This document shows positions 35,691 through 45,023 of a stretch of DNA of 64,000 nucleotides, one piece after another. This stretch comes from an uncultured Altererythrobacter sp. Its GTDB lineage: Bacteria > Pseudomonadota > Alphaproteobacteria > Sphingomonadales > Sphingomonadaceae. The position numbers and the translations under genes were made by a program. Every line of letters starts with the position of its first letter. Within the stretch, counting starts at the first letter, position 1. The DNA is taken from assembly GCA_946886565.1 (NCBI GenBank), contig CAMPIX010000006.1:1-64000 (forward strand), given 5' to 3'. Below the pieces are notes generated by a model. That model did no database searches, was not told the DNA's origin, and was given only the letters and a program-made list of their open reading frames with translations.

Positions 35691-35708
35691 CTGGCTTCGA
35701 GCTCGGAC

Positions 35709-36614
35709 CTAACGCACCCAATCCAGCCCGATTTCCTCGAACACCTCGCGGCTTTCGGCCCAGTTTTCCTCGACCTTCACGTGGAGGAAGAGGTGGACCT
35801 TCACCCCGAGCATCTCGCTCAGTTCCTTCCTCGCGGCCTCGCCGATGGCCTTGATGCGGCTGCCTCCCTTGCCCAGCACGATCGCGCGCTGGTTGTCGCG
35901 GGTGACGACGATCTGCTGGTGAATCTCGAGGCTGCCGTCGGGGCGATGCTGGTAGAGTTCGGGGCGCACCGCGCTGTCGTAGGGCAGCTCCTCGTGGAGC
36001 TGGCGGTAGAGCTGCTCGCGGGTGATCTCGGCGGCGAGCAGGCGCTCGCTCGCGTCGCTGACCTGATCCTCGGGGTACATCCAGGGGGCCTCGGGCATCG
36101 TGCCCGCCAGTGCGGTCTTCAGTTCGGGCACGCCGTCGCCGGTGAGCGCGGAGACGAAGAACACCTCGGCGAAGTCGGCCTTGGCGGTCAGTTCGTGCGC
36201 CAGCGCGAGCAGCGGCTCCTTCTTCGCGACGTCGACCTTGTTGAGCACGAGGATCCTGCGCTCTGGCCGCGCGGCGAGCGCTTCTAGCAGCGGCTCGAGC
36301 TCGTGACGGCGCTGCTTGACCGGATCGACGAGCAGCAGCACCGCATCGGCCGACTCGGCGCCCTCCCACGCGGCGCTGACCATCGCGCGGTCGAGCTTGC
36401 GCCGCGGCGCGAAGATGCCGGGCGTGTCGACGAGGATCATCTGCGTCTCGCCTCCATCTTCGGTCTTGGCCAGCGCGATGCCGAGCATCCGCGCGCGGGT
36501 GGTCTGCGCCTTGGCGCTGGTGATCGCGACCTTCTGGCCGACAAGCTGGTTAACCAGCGTCGACTTGCCCGCGTTGGGCGCACCGATCACGGCGACGAGG
36601 CCGCAGCGGGTCAT
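35709..36614 (-). CDS. era: GTPase Era
   Basis: Ras-like GTPase of 301 residues that helps 30S ribosome assembly and 16S rRNA maturation. G1 is GAPNAGKST, G3 is DTPGI and G4 is NKVD. A C-terminal KH RNA-binding domain includes AIVLGKGGSRIKAIGEAARKEL (in parts). ATG 36614 gives the expected start; a repeat element lies just upstream and the frame remains open through it, but those codons do not match the family. It ends the lepB-rnc-era run, a standard order in Alphaproteobacteria. Confidence 0.95.
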   Translation of the reverse strand: MTRCGLVAVIGAPNAGKSTLVNQLVGQKVAITSAKAQTTRARMLGIALAKTEDGGETQMILVDTPGIFAPRRKLDRAMVSAAWEGAESADAVLLLVDPVKQRRHELEPLLEALAARPERRILVLNKVDVAKKEPLLALAHELTAKADFAEVFFVSALTGDGVPELKTALAGTMPEAPWMYPEDQVSDASERLLAAEITREQLYRQLHEELPYDSAVRPELYQHRPDGSLEIHQQIVVTRDNQRAIVLGKGGSRIKAIGEAARKELSEMLGVKVHLFLHVKVEENWAESREVFEEIGLDWVR

Positions 36615-36616
36615 GC

Positions 36617-36777
36617 CATCCTCCCCGGCACGTGGAGGGGGACCGCGCGCGCAGCGCGGGGTGGAGGGGCAAATGCGGCTGCTCCGAACCTCGACCATCC
36701 TGAACCGGGGCCTTTGCCCCTCCACCATCCTTCGCCTGCGGCTACGGATGGTCCCCCTCCCCGTGCCGGGGAGGATT
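36617..36777. repeat. Palindromic repeat, CCTCCCC family, era-rnc copy
   Basis: ATCCTCCCCGGCACG on the left and CGTGCCGGGGAGGAT on the right bound a 161-bp element with internal matches GGAGGGGGACC and GGTCCCCCTCC, and a second pair around GGTGGAGGGGCA and TGCCCCTCCACC. It separates era from rnc and carries the immediate 5' leader of era. The copy at 54220-54385 inside scpA is homologous across its length. Confidence 0.9.
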
Positions 36778-36789
36778 GCGTAGTCGTAG

Positions 36790-37461
36790 TCACCCGTACA
36801 TCTCCATGAACTTGCGCGCCGCGGCGGTTTCGGCCTCTTGCTTGCTGCCCGCGGTGGCTTCGGCCTCGCCGACCTTGTGGACCCGCACGCGGACGGTGAA
36901 CTTCGCCGCGTGGTCGGGGCCCGATCGGTCGATCAGCTCGTAGTCGGGCGGCTTGCGCTGGTTGCCCGCGGCCCATTCCTGCAGCGCGCTCTTGGGATGT
37001 TTCGCCACGCCCGCCCCACCATCGACAGCGCTGGCCCAGAACCGGCGGACGAGATCGCGCGCCGCGTCGAATCCGGCCTCCACATGTTGCGCGCCGAGCA
37101 GCGCCTCCATCACGTCTCCGAGCACGTTGTCGCTGTCGGCGGCGCCGTCTTCGCGGGCCTGCTTGCCGAGCCGCAGGTGGTCGGGAACGCCGATCGCGCG
37201 GGCGACTTCGGCGCAGGCGCCCTTGCTCACCAATGCGTTCAGCCGCTGGGCGAGCTTGCCCTCCACATCGTCGCTGCGTTCATAAAGCCAGCCGGCGATG
37301 GCGAGCCCGAGCACGCGGTCGCCGAGGAACTCGAGCCGCTGGTAATGCCGCGTATCGCCCGTGCTGCCGTGGGTCAGCGCCTCGCGCCAGAGCGCCTCGT
37401 CCGAGACCGTGAAGCCGGCCTCCCCGAGCCACGCGCGCGTCGCGGGATCGAGCGCGCTCAT
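36790..37461 (-). CDS. rnc: Ribonuclease III
   Basis: Double-strand RNA endonuclease of 223 residues acting in rRNA processing. The catalytic signature RLEFLGDRVL is at residues 42-51 (Glu44, Asp48), a second acidic site lies in GDVMEALLGA, and a dsRBD (PKSALQEWA...) follows. The gene begins shortly after lepB ends and precedes era. The C-terminal dsRBD is intact, ending ARKFMEMYG. Confidence 0.95.
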   Translation of the reverse strand: MSALDPATRAWLGEAGFTVSDEALWREALTHGSTGDTRHYQRLEFLGDRVLGLAIAGWLYERSDDVEGKLAQRLNALVSKGACAEVARAIGVPDHLRLGKQAREDGAADSDNVLGDVMEALLGAQHVEAGFDAARDLVRRFWASAVDGGAGVAKHPKSALQEWAAGNQRKPPDYELIDRSGPDHAAKFTVRVRVHKVGEAEATAGSKQEAETAAARKFMEMYG

Positions 37462-37474
37462 ATCCGGTTTCCGC

Positions 37475-38320
37475 TCACAGGCCGTTTCCGATCCGGCCCC
37501 AGCGCGCGGCGGTGAACCAGGTCCAGGGCAGCAGCCACTCGGCGCTGCCGTCGGTCGACCACATAAGCGCGCTGGCGCGGCCGACGAGGTTTTCCTGCGG
37601 CACCAGCCCCACGCCGCCGCCGGGCATCGCGGGGAAGCGGCTGTCCTGCGAATTGTCGCGGTTGTCGCCCATCACGAAGATCGTTCCCTCGGGCACGACG
37701 ATCGGGCCGTAATCGTCCTGCGGGGTCATGCCGAAGTCGAGCACCGTGTAGCTGCGGCCCGAGGGCAGCGTCTCGCGGAAGCGGGCATAGCGGCACTGCA
37801 TCCCGCCCTCGGGCGCCCGTTCGCGCACCGCGCCCCACGCGCAATCGGTGTTGGGCGAGACGGGGATCACGAAGTCCTCGATCCGCTCCTTCGGCACCGG
37901 CGCGCCGTTGAGGAAGAGCTGGCCGCCGCGCATCTCCACCGTGTCGCCGGGCAGGCCGATCGCGCGCTTGATGTAGTCGGTCTCGTCGATCGGGTGCTTG
38001 AAGATCACCACGTCGCCGCGCTCCGGCTGGTCGGCGAACACGCGGCCGGGGATCAGCGGCACGGAGAAGGGCAGCGAGTAGTCCGAGTAGCCGTAGGGCC
38101 ACTTTGCCGCGACGAGGTAATCGCCGTTCATCAGCCTCGGCAGCATCGATTCGCTCGGGATCGAGAAGGGCGAGAAGATGAAGCTGCGGAAGATCAGCAC
38201 CGCGAGCGCGAGCTTGACCAGGAACCACAGGAAGCTGCCGAGCGTCTCGCCCTGCTCATCGGGCTTCGCTTCCGCTTCGGGCGTGGTGGAGGCGGCGTCG
38301 GTCATGCCGGGCGGCGACAT
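37475..38320 (-). CDS. lepB: Signal peptidase I
   Basis: Inner-membrane serine/lysine protease of 281 residues that removes signal peptides. One strong hydrophobic segment at about 28-50 anchors it. The catalytic Ser58 is in IPSESMLPRL and the general base Lys118 in DYIKRAIGLPGD; the GDNRDNSQDSR box completes the family pattern. A Pro/Glu-rich N-terminal tail precedes the anchor. ATG 38320 and ATG 38305 are both possible. It leads the lepB-rnc-era set and diverges from pgi. Confidence 0.95.
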   Translation of the reverse strand: MSPPGMTDAASTTPEAEAKPDEQGETLGSFLWFLVKLALAVLIFRSFIFSPFSIPSESMLPRLMNGDYLVAAKWPYGYSDYSLPFSVPLIPGRVFADQPERGDVVIFKHPIDETDYIKRAIGLPGDTVEMRGGQLFLNGAPVPKERIEDFVIPVSPNTDCAWGAVRERAPEGGMQCRYARFRETLPSGRSYTVLDFGMTPQDDYGPIVVPEGTIFVMGDNRDNSQDSRFPAMPGGGVGLVPQENLVGRASALMWSTDGSAEWLLPWTWFTAARWGRIGNGL

Positions 38321-38479
38321 GCGTTACGCTCGCCGCCGTTTGAAAAAGCGGGAATCCGCAGGGCAAGGTCACGGATTTCTGTGACTTTCCCACACGGCCG
38401 AAGGGCGGGGCGCTGGACGGTTGCAATCATCGCCCCATGCCCTAGTCGGCGGGGCGCAGTGTAGGAAAGGGATTTTCGT

Positions 38480-40012
38480 ATGACCGACGCGGTTTCGGCG
38501 GCCTGGCAGCGCATCGAGGCGGCCGAGCGGCGCACGCTCGACCAGCTCTTCGCGAGCGATGCGGGGCGCGTGGCCAAGCTTTCGAGGCGGCTCGAATGGG
38601 GTGAGGACGAGACGGCGGGCGGCATTCGCTTCGACTGGTCGAAGACGCACCTCGACGAGGAGCTGCTCGCCGCGTTCGAAGCGCTCGCCGAAGCGCGCGA
38701 TTTCGCCGGCCACCGCAAGGCCCTGCTCGTGGGTGACAAGGTCAACGTCACCGAAGGCCGTGCAGCCGAACACACCGCGCAACGCGGCGTCGGCGCGGAG
38801 GCCGCAGTCGAGGAAGCGGCCGCGCTCCATGCGCGGATGCAGCTGCTGGTCGAGGCGATCCACGACGGGGCGCTCGGCGAAGTGAAGCACCTGATCCACA
38901 TCGGCATCGGCGGCAGCGCGCTCGGCCCCGCGATGGCGGTCGACGCGCTGACCCGCGATCTGGCGCGGGTGGACGTGCATGTGGTGTCGAACATCGACGG
39001 GCTCGCGCTCGAGCAGGCCTTCGCCGCGTGCGATCCGGCGACCACCCTGATCGCGGTGGCGAGCAAGACCTTCACCACGATCGAGACGATGACGAACGCG
39101 GCCAGCGCGCTCAAGTGGCTCGCCGACAATGGTGTCTCCGATCCTTCGGGCCGCGTGGTGGCGCTCACCGCGAGCCCTGAGAAGGCGGTCGAATGGGGCG
39201 TCGACGAGACCCGCGTGCTTCCGTTCCCCGAAAGCGTCGGCGGGCGCTATTCGCTGTGGTCGAGCATCGGCTTCCCGGTCGCGCTTGCCGTGGGGTGGGA
39301 CGAGTTCGAGGCGATGCTTGCGGGCGCGCAGGCAGTGGACGAGCATTTTCGCGACACCGACGGCCGCGACAACCTCGCCTTGCGCGCGGCCTTCGCCGAT
39401 CAGTACTACGCCAGCGTGCGCGGGTGCCAGACGCGCGCGGTGTTCGCCTACGACGAGCGGCTCGCGCTGCTGCCCGACTATCTCCAGCAGCTCGAGATGG
39501 AATCGAACGGCAAGCGCGTCACCGCCGACCAGCGCCCGGTCTCGGGCCCGACCGCGCCGATAACCTGGGGCGGGGTCGGCACCGACGCGCAGCACGCGGT
39601 GTTCCAGTTGCTGCATCAGGGCACGCACCTGGTGCCGGTCGACTTCATCGCCAGCATAGCGCCGGGCGACATGCTCGATCCGGCGCATCACCGCATCCTG
39701 CTGACCAACTGCTTCGCGCAAGGCGCGGCGCTGATGGCGGGCGACAAGGGTGCGGACCCGGCGCGCCATTTCCCCGGCGACCGCCCGAGCGCCACCATGC
39801 TGTGCGACGACCTCGACGCCGCCACGCTGGGCGCGCTGATCGCGTTCCACGAACACCGCACGTTCGCCAACGCGGTGCTGATGGGGATCAACCCCTTCGA
39901 CCAGTTCGGCGTCGAGCTGGGCAAGCGCATGGCCAAGGAGATCGAGGCGGGCGGGGGGAACTTCGACGCGAGCACCGAGGCGCTGTTGGAGGCGGCGGGT
40001 CTGGGCGGCTAG
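38480..40012 (+). CDS. pgi: Glucose-6-phosphate isomerase
   Basis: Interconverts glucose-6-phosphate and fructose-6-phosphate. The protein is 510 residues. Family blocks include LIHIGIGGSALGPAMA, VASKTFTTIETMTNA, SVGGRYSLWSSIGFP and the late QLLHQGTHLVPVDF and GINPFDQFGVELGK. Fructose-6-phosphate links it to glmS in this window, and glucose-6-phosphate to otsA. It is divergent from lepB across 159 nt that probably hold both promoters. Confidence 0.97.
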   Translation: MTDAVSAAWQRIEAAERRTLDQLFASDAGRVAKLSRRLEWGEDETAGGIRFDWSKTHLDEELLAAFEALAEARDFAGHRKALLVGDKVNVTEGRAAEHTAQRGVGAEAAVEEAAALHARMQLLVEAIHDGALGEVKHLIHIGIGGSALGPAMAVDALTRDLARVDVHVVSNIDGLALEQAFAACDPATTLIAVASKTFTTIETMTNAASALKWLADNGVSDPSGRVVALTASPEKAVEWGVDETRVLPFPESVGGRYSLWSSIGFPVALAVGWDEFEAMLAGAQAVDEHFRDTDGRDNLALRAAFADQYYASVRGCQTRAVFAYDERLALLPDYLQQLEMESNGKRVTADQRPVSGPTAPITWGGVGTDAQHAVFQLLHQGTHLVPVDFIASIAPGDMLDPAHHRILLTNCFAQGAALMAGDKGADPARHFPGDRPSATMLCDDLDAATLGALIAFHEHRTFANAVLMGINPFDQFGVELGKRMAKEIEAGGGNFDASTEALLEAAGLGG

Positions 40013-40041
40013 GGACCCAAGCGCAAAAGGGGGCGAACCGA

Positions 40042-40908
40042 ATGATGCAGAAAGCCTTTTTCGCATTGCTGGCCGCATGGTTGACCCTTGCCGCACCCGC
40101 CTCCGCGAGTGAACCGCGCACGATCCTGTTCATCGGCAACAGCTTCACGCAGGGCGCGACGTCGGCGGTGATGCGCTATCGGCCGGAAACGGTGGAAGAC
40201 CTCAACGGCGAGGACGTGGGGGGCATACCCGCGCTGTTCGCCACGTTCGCCGCGCAGTCGGACGTCGAGTGGGTGGTGGCGCACGAGACGCGCGGCGGGG
40301 CGACGCTCGGGTTCCATCTCGAGGAGCGGCGCGAAAAGATCGACGCGCCGTGGGACGTGGTGGTGATGCAGCAGTATTCGGTGCTCGATCCCGAGAACCC
40401 CGGCGACCCCACCGAAACACTGGCCGACGCACCCGCGCTCGCGGCGATGTTCGCCCGAGCGAATCCGGCGGTCGACGTCTATCTGATGGCGGCCTGGTCG
40501 CGCGCCGATCAGGTCTATCGCGAGGGCGGGCACTGGCACGGCCGGCCGATCGGCGCGATGGCGCTCGACCTGCGCCATGCGATGAACCTCGCCGACGCAG
40601 CCTCGCCGCAAATCGACGGGGTGATCCCGGTGGGCGAGGCATGGAACAGGGCGATGCGGCTCGGGGTGGCGGACTCCAACCCCTACGACGGGCGCGAGTT
40701 CGGCAGGATCGACCTGTGGAGCTACGACCAGTACCACGCGAGCATCGAAGGATCGTATCTCGAGGCGCTGGTGGTGTTCGGCTACGTCACCGGGGTCGAT
40801 CCGCGCACTCTCGGCGGCAACGAGCGTGCGGCGCGCGATCTCGGAATCCAGACTCGGGTGGCGGTGGCGCTGCAGCAGGTCGCCGCGGCGCAGTTGGGCA
40901 TGCTTTAG
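40042..40908 (+). CDS. Secreted SGNH/GDSL-like hydrolase
   Basis: Protein of 288 residues with an N-terminal signal peptide (MMQKAFFALLAAWLTLAAP, cut after about ASA at 22-23). The SGNH block I is ILFIGNSFTQG with candidate Ser34, and the C-terminal YDQYHAS supplies Asp and His. This suggests a secreted or periplasmic esterase or carbohydrate deacetylase, substrate unknown. It follows pgi by 30 nt and may be co-transcribed. The last four bases overlap the convergent membrane-protein gene. Confidence 0.78.
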   Translation: MMQKAFFALLAAWLTLAAPASASEPRTILFIGNSFTQGATSAVMRYRPETVEDLNGEDVGGIPALFATFAAQSDVEWVVAHETRGGATLGFHLEERREKIDAPWDVVVMQQYSVLDPENPGDPTETLADAPALAAMFARANPAVDVYLMAAWSRADQVYREGGHWHGRPIGAMALDLRHAMNLADAASPQIDGVIPVGEAWNRAMRLGVADSNPYDGREFGRIDLWSYDQYHASIEGSYLEALVVFGYVTGVDPRTLGGNERAARDLGIQTRVAVALQQVAAAQLGML

Positions 40909-41231
40909 GGCAGCCTCGCCACGCTCTCGGCCCCGGCCTTGCGCGCGAGATGAAGCCGCCAGGCGAACACGCCCAGCGCGCCCGGCAGCGGCAGGAACGC
41001 GAGGAACAGTCCGAAGGCGCCCGGGTCCCACACCGCCATGATCGCTATGGTCGCGAGATAGGCGAGCCCGACCGCGAGCGCGGCACGGCGTATCGGCGAG
41101 CACTGCGGCCCGACGCACGATCCGAGCATCCAGCTCAACAACATGATCGGGACCAGCCCGCTGGCGACGACGGCGACGACGGTGAGGGCGATCTCTCCCG
41201 GCGCGGAATCTGCAAGCAGTTGTGCGACCAT
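40905..41231 (-). CDS. Small hypothetical membrane protein
   Basis: 108 residues with about three hydrophobic segments (roughly 15-37, 48-66 and 70-90) and a positively charged C-terminus (WRLHLARKAG). A CVGPQC pair lies between the first two segments. No family recognised. The gene overlaps the convergent SGNH-like gene by four bases and lies downstream of mscS on the same strand about 115 nt away. It is kept as a gene because of its clean membrane topology and codon use. Confidence 0.6.
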   Translation of the reverse strand: MVAQLLADSAPGEIALTVVAVVASGLVPIMLLSWMLGSCVGPQCSPIRRAALAVGLAYLATIAIMAVWDPGAFGLFLAFLPLPGALGVFAWRLHLARKAGAESVARLP

Positions 41232-41347
41232 CTATTTGCTCCCCGATCGAATGATGGCAGCGGGCGCGCAATATGCAAGTCCGGCCTGGGGATATCTCCC
41301 GCCGGACCGCCGGAGCACGTACGGGATAGGTAACTGGCGCATGGCCA

Positions 41348-42448
41348 TCAGGCCGCCTTGCGCGCGTCGATGTCCAGTTCGATCGGCTCGGGCGCTGCGA
41401 GGCGGGTTCGGGCGAAGGCGTCCGGGCAATTGTCGGCGATCCATTCCAGCATGGCTTCGCGGATGTCGCACCTCAGATCGAAAAGAAGCGCCGAATCGGC
41501 CGCGCTCATGAGCAGGCGGAGCTCGATCGCATCGCGCTCGGTCTCGGTAACCTGCGCCACCCTGACGCGGCCGTCCCACCGCGGGTTGGCTTCGACCTGG
41601 CGTTCGAACTCGGCGCGGATCGGGGCGATCCTCGCCGCGGGATCGAGATAGAGCATGACGGTGCCGAGCAACTGCGCGGTCTTCTTGGTCCAGTTCTGGA
41701 AGGTATCTTCGAGAAAGCGCGAGGTGGGGACGATCAGGCGCCGCTCGTCCCACAGCTTGACCACCACGTAAGTCGTGCGGATATCCTCGATCCGGCCCCA
41801 TTCGCCGTCGATGATGACCACGTCGTCGATGTTGACGGGCTCGGTCAGCGCCATCTGCACACCCGCTATCAACGACTTGAGCGCCGGCTGGGCCGCCGCG
41901 CCCACCGCGAGGCCCGCGAGCCCGGCGGAAGCGACCAGGGTTATGCCGATATCCCGCACGCCGGGGATCGACAGCAGCATCAGGCCCACAGTCACGAAGA
42001 CAACCAGGAACGTGGCGAGACGGCTGAACATCGCGAGCTTGGTGCGCTGGCGGCGCGCATCGAGATTGTCGGCCACGGTGATGTCGGCGCGCAGTTTCAT
42101 CGCCTCGACCAGCGCGTGCACGATGGCGAGCGCGATCCAGCCGATCAGCGCGGGCATGACGAACCCGGCGATCTTGTGCCAGAACGAATCGAGCGCCGGT
42201 ACCTCGCGCGCCACGAGCACCAGCGCGAGAGCGACCAGACCGACGCGGGTCGGCTGCGCGAGACACCGGACGAGCACGTTATCCGATCCGCTCTCGCTGC
42301 GCCGGGCGATGCGGCGCAGGACGCGGAACGCCAGCCAGTGTGCGACAAGCGCGACCGCGACGGCGGCCGCTGCGGCGGCGAGGATGCTCAAGGGGTCGGC
42401 CAGCGCGAGGGTTTGCGGGTCGACGGCGTGGACGATGGGATCGAACAT
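41348..42448 (-). CDS. MscS-family mechanosensitive ion channel
   Basis: Protein of 366 residues with N-terminal membrane helices and a pore-lining helix rich in Gly and Ala (VASAGLAGLAVGAAAQPALKSLIAGVQ in parts), followed by the beta domain EPVNIDDVVIIDGEWGRIEDIRTTYVVVKLWDERRLIVP (in parts). Such channels release solutes on hypo-osmotic shock, complementing trehalose accumulation. ATG 42448 is chosen because the upstream frame, though open, has no membrane-like sequence. It is divergent from the DEAD-box helicase gene. Confidence 0.88.
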   Translation of the reverse strand: MFDPIVHAVDPQTLALADPLSILAAAAAAVAVALVAHWLAFRVLRRIARRSESGSDNVLVRCLAQPTRVGLVALALVLVAREVPALDSFWHKIAGFVMPALIGWIALAIVHALVEAMKLRADITVADNLDARRQRTKLAMFSRLATFLVVFVTVGLMLLSIPGVRDIGITLVASAGLAGLAVGAAAQPALKSLIAGVQMALTEPVNIDDVVIIDGEWGRIEDIRTTYVVVKLWDERRLIVPTSRFLEDTFQNWTKKTAQLLGTVMLYLDPAARIAPIRAEFERQVEANPRWDGRVRVAQVTETERDAIELRLLMSAADSALLFDLRCDIREAMLEWIADNCPDAFARTRLAAPEPIELDIDARKAA

Positions 42449-42767
42449 TGCGTGTGCTTCCGTGGCTTCGTGACGGCGCGGCCCGCGCCTGCGGGGCCCT
42501 ATCCGGAATCGGTTGCGGGACGCGCAAGTTCCCCTGCCGACGCGTTCAAGGCGCCGCTTGCGATTGACTTTTGCGGCCGTTGCGCCCATCTGCCCGGCCA
42601 GCGAAGCGCGCGTGCCAGCGTGAAGCGGCGTCCGCAGACAATGGATCGCCCCGGCCGCGCTTCGGTTTTTCAAAGAGACTTCCCCTTTCACGCGGGCGGT
42701 TTTCAAACCACCGCGACCGCGCGCCTTCTCGGGCTGCGCGCCGCATATACTGCGAGTTAAAGTTAAC
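42449..42767. other. 319-nt intergenic region between mscS and the DEAD-box helicase gene
   Basis: This divergent spacer should hold promoters for both neighbours. I see a TATACT hexamer at 42746-42751 about 16 nt before the helicase ATG, but no convincing -35 partner at the right distance. A short inverted GGTTT/AAACC pair lies near 42700. No gene, repeat family copy or RNA motif is recognised here. Confidence 0.4.
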
Positions 42768-44159
42768 ATGAAATTCGACCAACTCGGGCTTTCGCAGCCC
42801 GTCCTCCAGGCGCTCGACCTGAAGGGCTATGACACCCCCACGCCGATCCAGGCGCAGGCGATTCCGCCCGTGCTGGAGGGCCGCGACCTGCTCGGCATCG
42901 CGCAGACCGGCACCGGCAAGACCGCCGCGTTCATGCTCCCGAGCATCGACCGTTTGCGTGAGGCCGGGCGGCAGACGCCGTTCAAATCGTGCCGCATGCT
43001 GGTGCTCGCGCCGACGCGCGAGCTTGCCGGGCAGATCGCCCAGAGCGCCAAGGACTACGGCGCGCTCGCGGGCCTCAAGGTGCAGTCGATCGTCGGCGGC
43101 ACTTCGGTCAACAAGGACCGCAACAAGCTCCACCGCGGGACCGACATCCTCGTCGCCACCCCCGGCCGCCTGCTCGACCTGATCGACCAGAAGGCCTTCG
43201 GGCTGGGCGGGGTCGAGATCCTCGTGCTCGATGAGGCCGACCAGATGCTCGACCTCGGCTTCATCCACGCGCTGCGCAAGATCAGCCAGCTCGTCCCGGC
43301 CGAGCGCCAGACGCTGTTCTTCAGCGCGACCATGCCCAAGGCGATCAAGGACCTTGTCGGGCAGTATTGCCACGATCCGGTCCACGTCTCGGTCACCCCC
43401 GCGGCGACCACCGCCGAGCGGATCGACCAGTACCTGTTCATGGTCCAGCAGGACGAGAAGCAGGCTCTGCTGGAGATGATCCTGCGCGGGCGGCATCCGG
43501 TGCCGGGCAAGTTCGAGCGTGTGCTCGTCTTCACCCGCACCAAGCACGGCGCCGACCGCGTGGTGAAGAAGCTAGGCCAGGCCGGAGTCGCCGCCAACGC
43601 GATCCACGGCAACAAGAGCCAGCCGCAGCGCGAGCGCGCGCTCGGCGAGTTCCGCTCTGGCAAGACGCCGGTGCTCGTCGCGACCGACGTCGCCGCGCGC
43701 GGGATCGACATTCCCGGCGTCAGCCACGTGATCAACTACGAGTTGCCCAACGTGCCCGAGCAATACGTCCACCGCATCGGCCGCACCGCGCGCGCCGGGC
43801 GCGACGGGATCGCGATCGCCTTCTGCGCCGAGGACGAGCGCGCCTATCTGAAGGATATCCGCAAGACGACCGATGCCGAATTCACCCGGCTCGACCTGCC
43901 GGAGAACTTCCGCGCGGTGGTCGAAGGCGTCGGCCCCACGAAGCGCGAGCCCAACCAGCCGCGCCAGCGCGTGCAGCCCAAGCCCCGCGGGGCCTCGCGT
44001 CCCGATACGGGCGAACAGCGCAAGCCAAAGCCCAAGCGCAAGCATCCCGGCCGCGCCGGCCGGCCGCACGGTGAGCGCAGCGGTGGGGGCGAGCACAGCG
44101 GCGGCAGCGGGCGCCCGCAGCGCCGCCGGCGGCGCTCGGGACGCGGCGGGCAGGGCTAG
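42768..44159 (+). CDS. DEAD-box ATP-dependent RNA helicase (RhlE-like)
   Basis: 463 residues with the ordered helicase motifs: Q motif PTPIQAQAIP, Walker A AQTGTGKTAAF, PTRELAGQIA, DEADQMLDLGF, SATMP, TDVAARGIDI and HRIGRTARAGRDG. The C-terminal 90 residues are basic and rich in Pro, Arg and Gly (RRRRRSGRGGQG), a tail that probably aids RNA binding. RhlE-like helicases remodel RNA and assist ribosome assembly, often in the cold. Exact subgroup is by resemblance. Confidence 0.93.
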   Translation: MKFDQLGLSQPVLQALDLKGYDTPTPIQAQAIPPVLEGRDLLGIAQTGTGKTAAFMLPSIDRLREAGRQTPFKSCRMLVLAPTRELAGQIAQSAKDYGALAGLKVQSIVGGTSVNKDRNKLHRGTDILVATPGRLLDLIDQKAFGLGGVEILVLDEADQMLDLGFIHALRKISQLVPAERQTLFFSATMPKAIKDLVGQYCHDPVHVSVTPAATTAERIDQYLFMVQQDEKQALLEMILRGRHPVPGKFERVLVFTRTKHGADRVVKKLGQAGVAANAIHGNKSQPQRERALGEFRSGKTPVLVATDVAARGIDIPGVSHVINYELPNVPEQYVHRIGRTARAGRDGIAIAFCAEDERAYLKDIRKTTDAEFTRLDLPENFRAVVEGVGPTKREPNQPRQRVQPKPRGASRPDTGEQRKPKPKRKHPGRAGRPHGERSGGGEHSGGSGRPQRRRRRSGRGGQG

Positions 44160-44247
44160 GGACCGGACCGCTCGGCTGGACAGGGCGGGGCGCGAGGCCG
44201 ATAAGGCCGTCTTTCGCGCCGCCCACACCTGAAGCGAACATGTCACG

Positions 44248-44949
44248 ATGGACCCAATGAGCAAGGCCCCGATGAGCAAGGCCGAATCGCCCGCGATCCA
44301 GCGCATCCAGGAGAACCTGATCGCGCGGCTCGAGCGACGGGCGCTCAACCGGATGTGCGCCGTGCTGCCGCGCTGGGTCACGCCCGACATGCTGACCTTC
44401 TTCGGCCTGTTCGGCGCGGTGCTGGTCTTCGCCGGTTATCTCGCCAGCAATCTCGACGAGAACTGGCTGTGGCTCTCGATCGCCGGTTACGCGGTCCACT
44501 GGTTCGGCGATTCGCTCGACGGGAGCCTTGCACGATTCCGCCGGATCGAGCGGCCCCGCTACGGCTATTTCCTCGACCACAGTTGCGACGGTTTCGCGAC
44601 GATGCTGGTGGTCATCGGGATTGGTCTCAGCGCGCATGTCGAGATGGAGGTCGCGCTGATCGCCCTCGCCGGATACCTGCTGATGTCGATCCACGCGTTC
44701 CTTTCGGTGCGCGTGCTCGGCGAGCTGCGCCTGTCCTATCTCAACGCTGGCCCGACCGAGGTGCGGCTGGTCCTGATCGGGCTGACGCTGGCGATGCTGA
44801 TCGCCGGGCCCGAACATCCGATCGCATGGCAACTCAACGTGTTCGACTTTTTCGTCGGCGGCGCGGGCCTGCTGCTGATCGCGCTCTTCGTCACCCAGAC
44901 CGCCGCGACCGCGCGCCGGCTGGGGCGGGAGGAACCGCCGCAGCGCTGA
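44248..44949 (+). CDS. CDP-alcohol phosphatidyltransferase family protein
   Basis: Membrane enzyme of 233 residues with several hydrophobic spans. The catalytic motif lies at DGSLARFRRIERPRYGYFLD and the following HSCD, so two Asp pairs flank the active site. It would transfer a phospho-alcohol group between CDP-activated lipid and an alcohol; the specific lipid is unknown. In the canonical motif eight residues separate AR from G; I count nine here, which may mark a subgroup. ATG 44248 is followed by an in-frame ATG at 44260. It lies between the helicase and gor genes. Confidence 0.85.
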   Translation: MDPMSKAPMSKAESPAIQRIQENLIARLERRALNRMCAVLPRWVTPDMLTFFGLFGAVLVFAGYLASNLDENWLWLSIAGYAVHWFGDSLDGSLARFRRIERPRYGYFLDHSCDGFATMLVVIGIGLSAHVEMEVALIALAGYLLMSIHAFLSVRVLGELRLSYLNAGPTEVRLVLIGLTLAMLIAGPEHPIAWQLNVFDFFVGGAGLLLIALFVTQTAATARRLGREEPPQR

Positions 44950-45023
44950 GAGAAGGCGGCGGCCCGAGGTTGCCCCGAACCGCCGCGGCCTCCATATCGC
45001 GCGCCCAACCAAGGAGCGCGCGC

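Noticed and set aside
42755..42766. CtrA-like site (two TTAA boxes) before the helicase gene
   Set aside because: The boxes are separated by two bases rather than seven, so they do not make a CtrA site.
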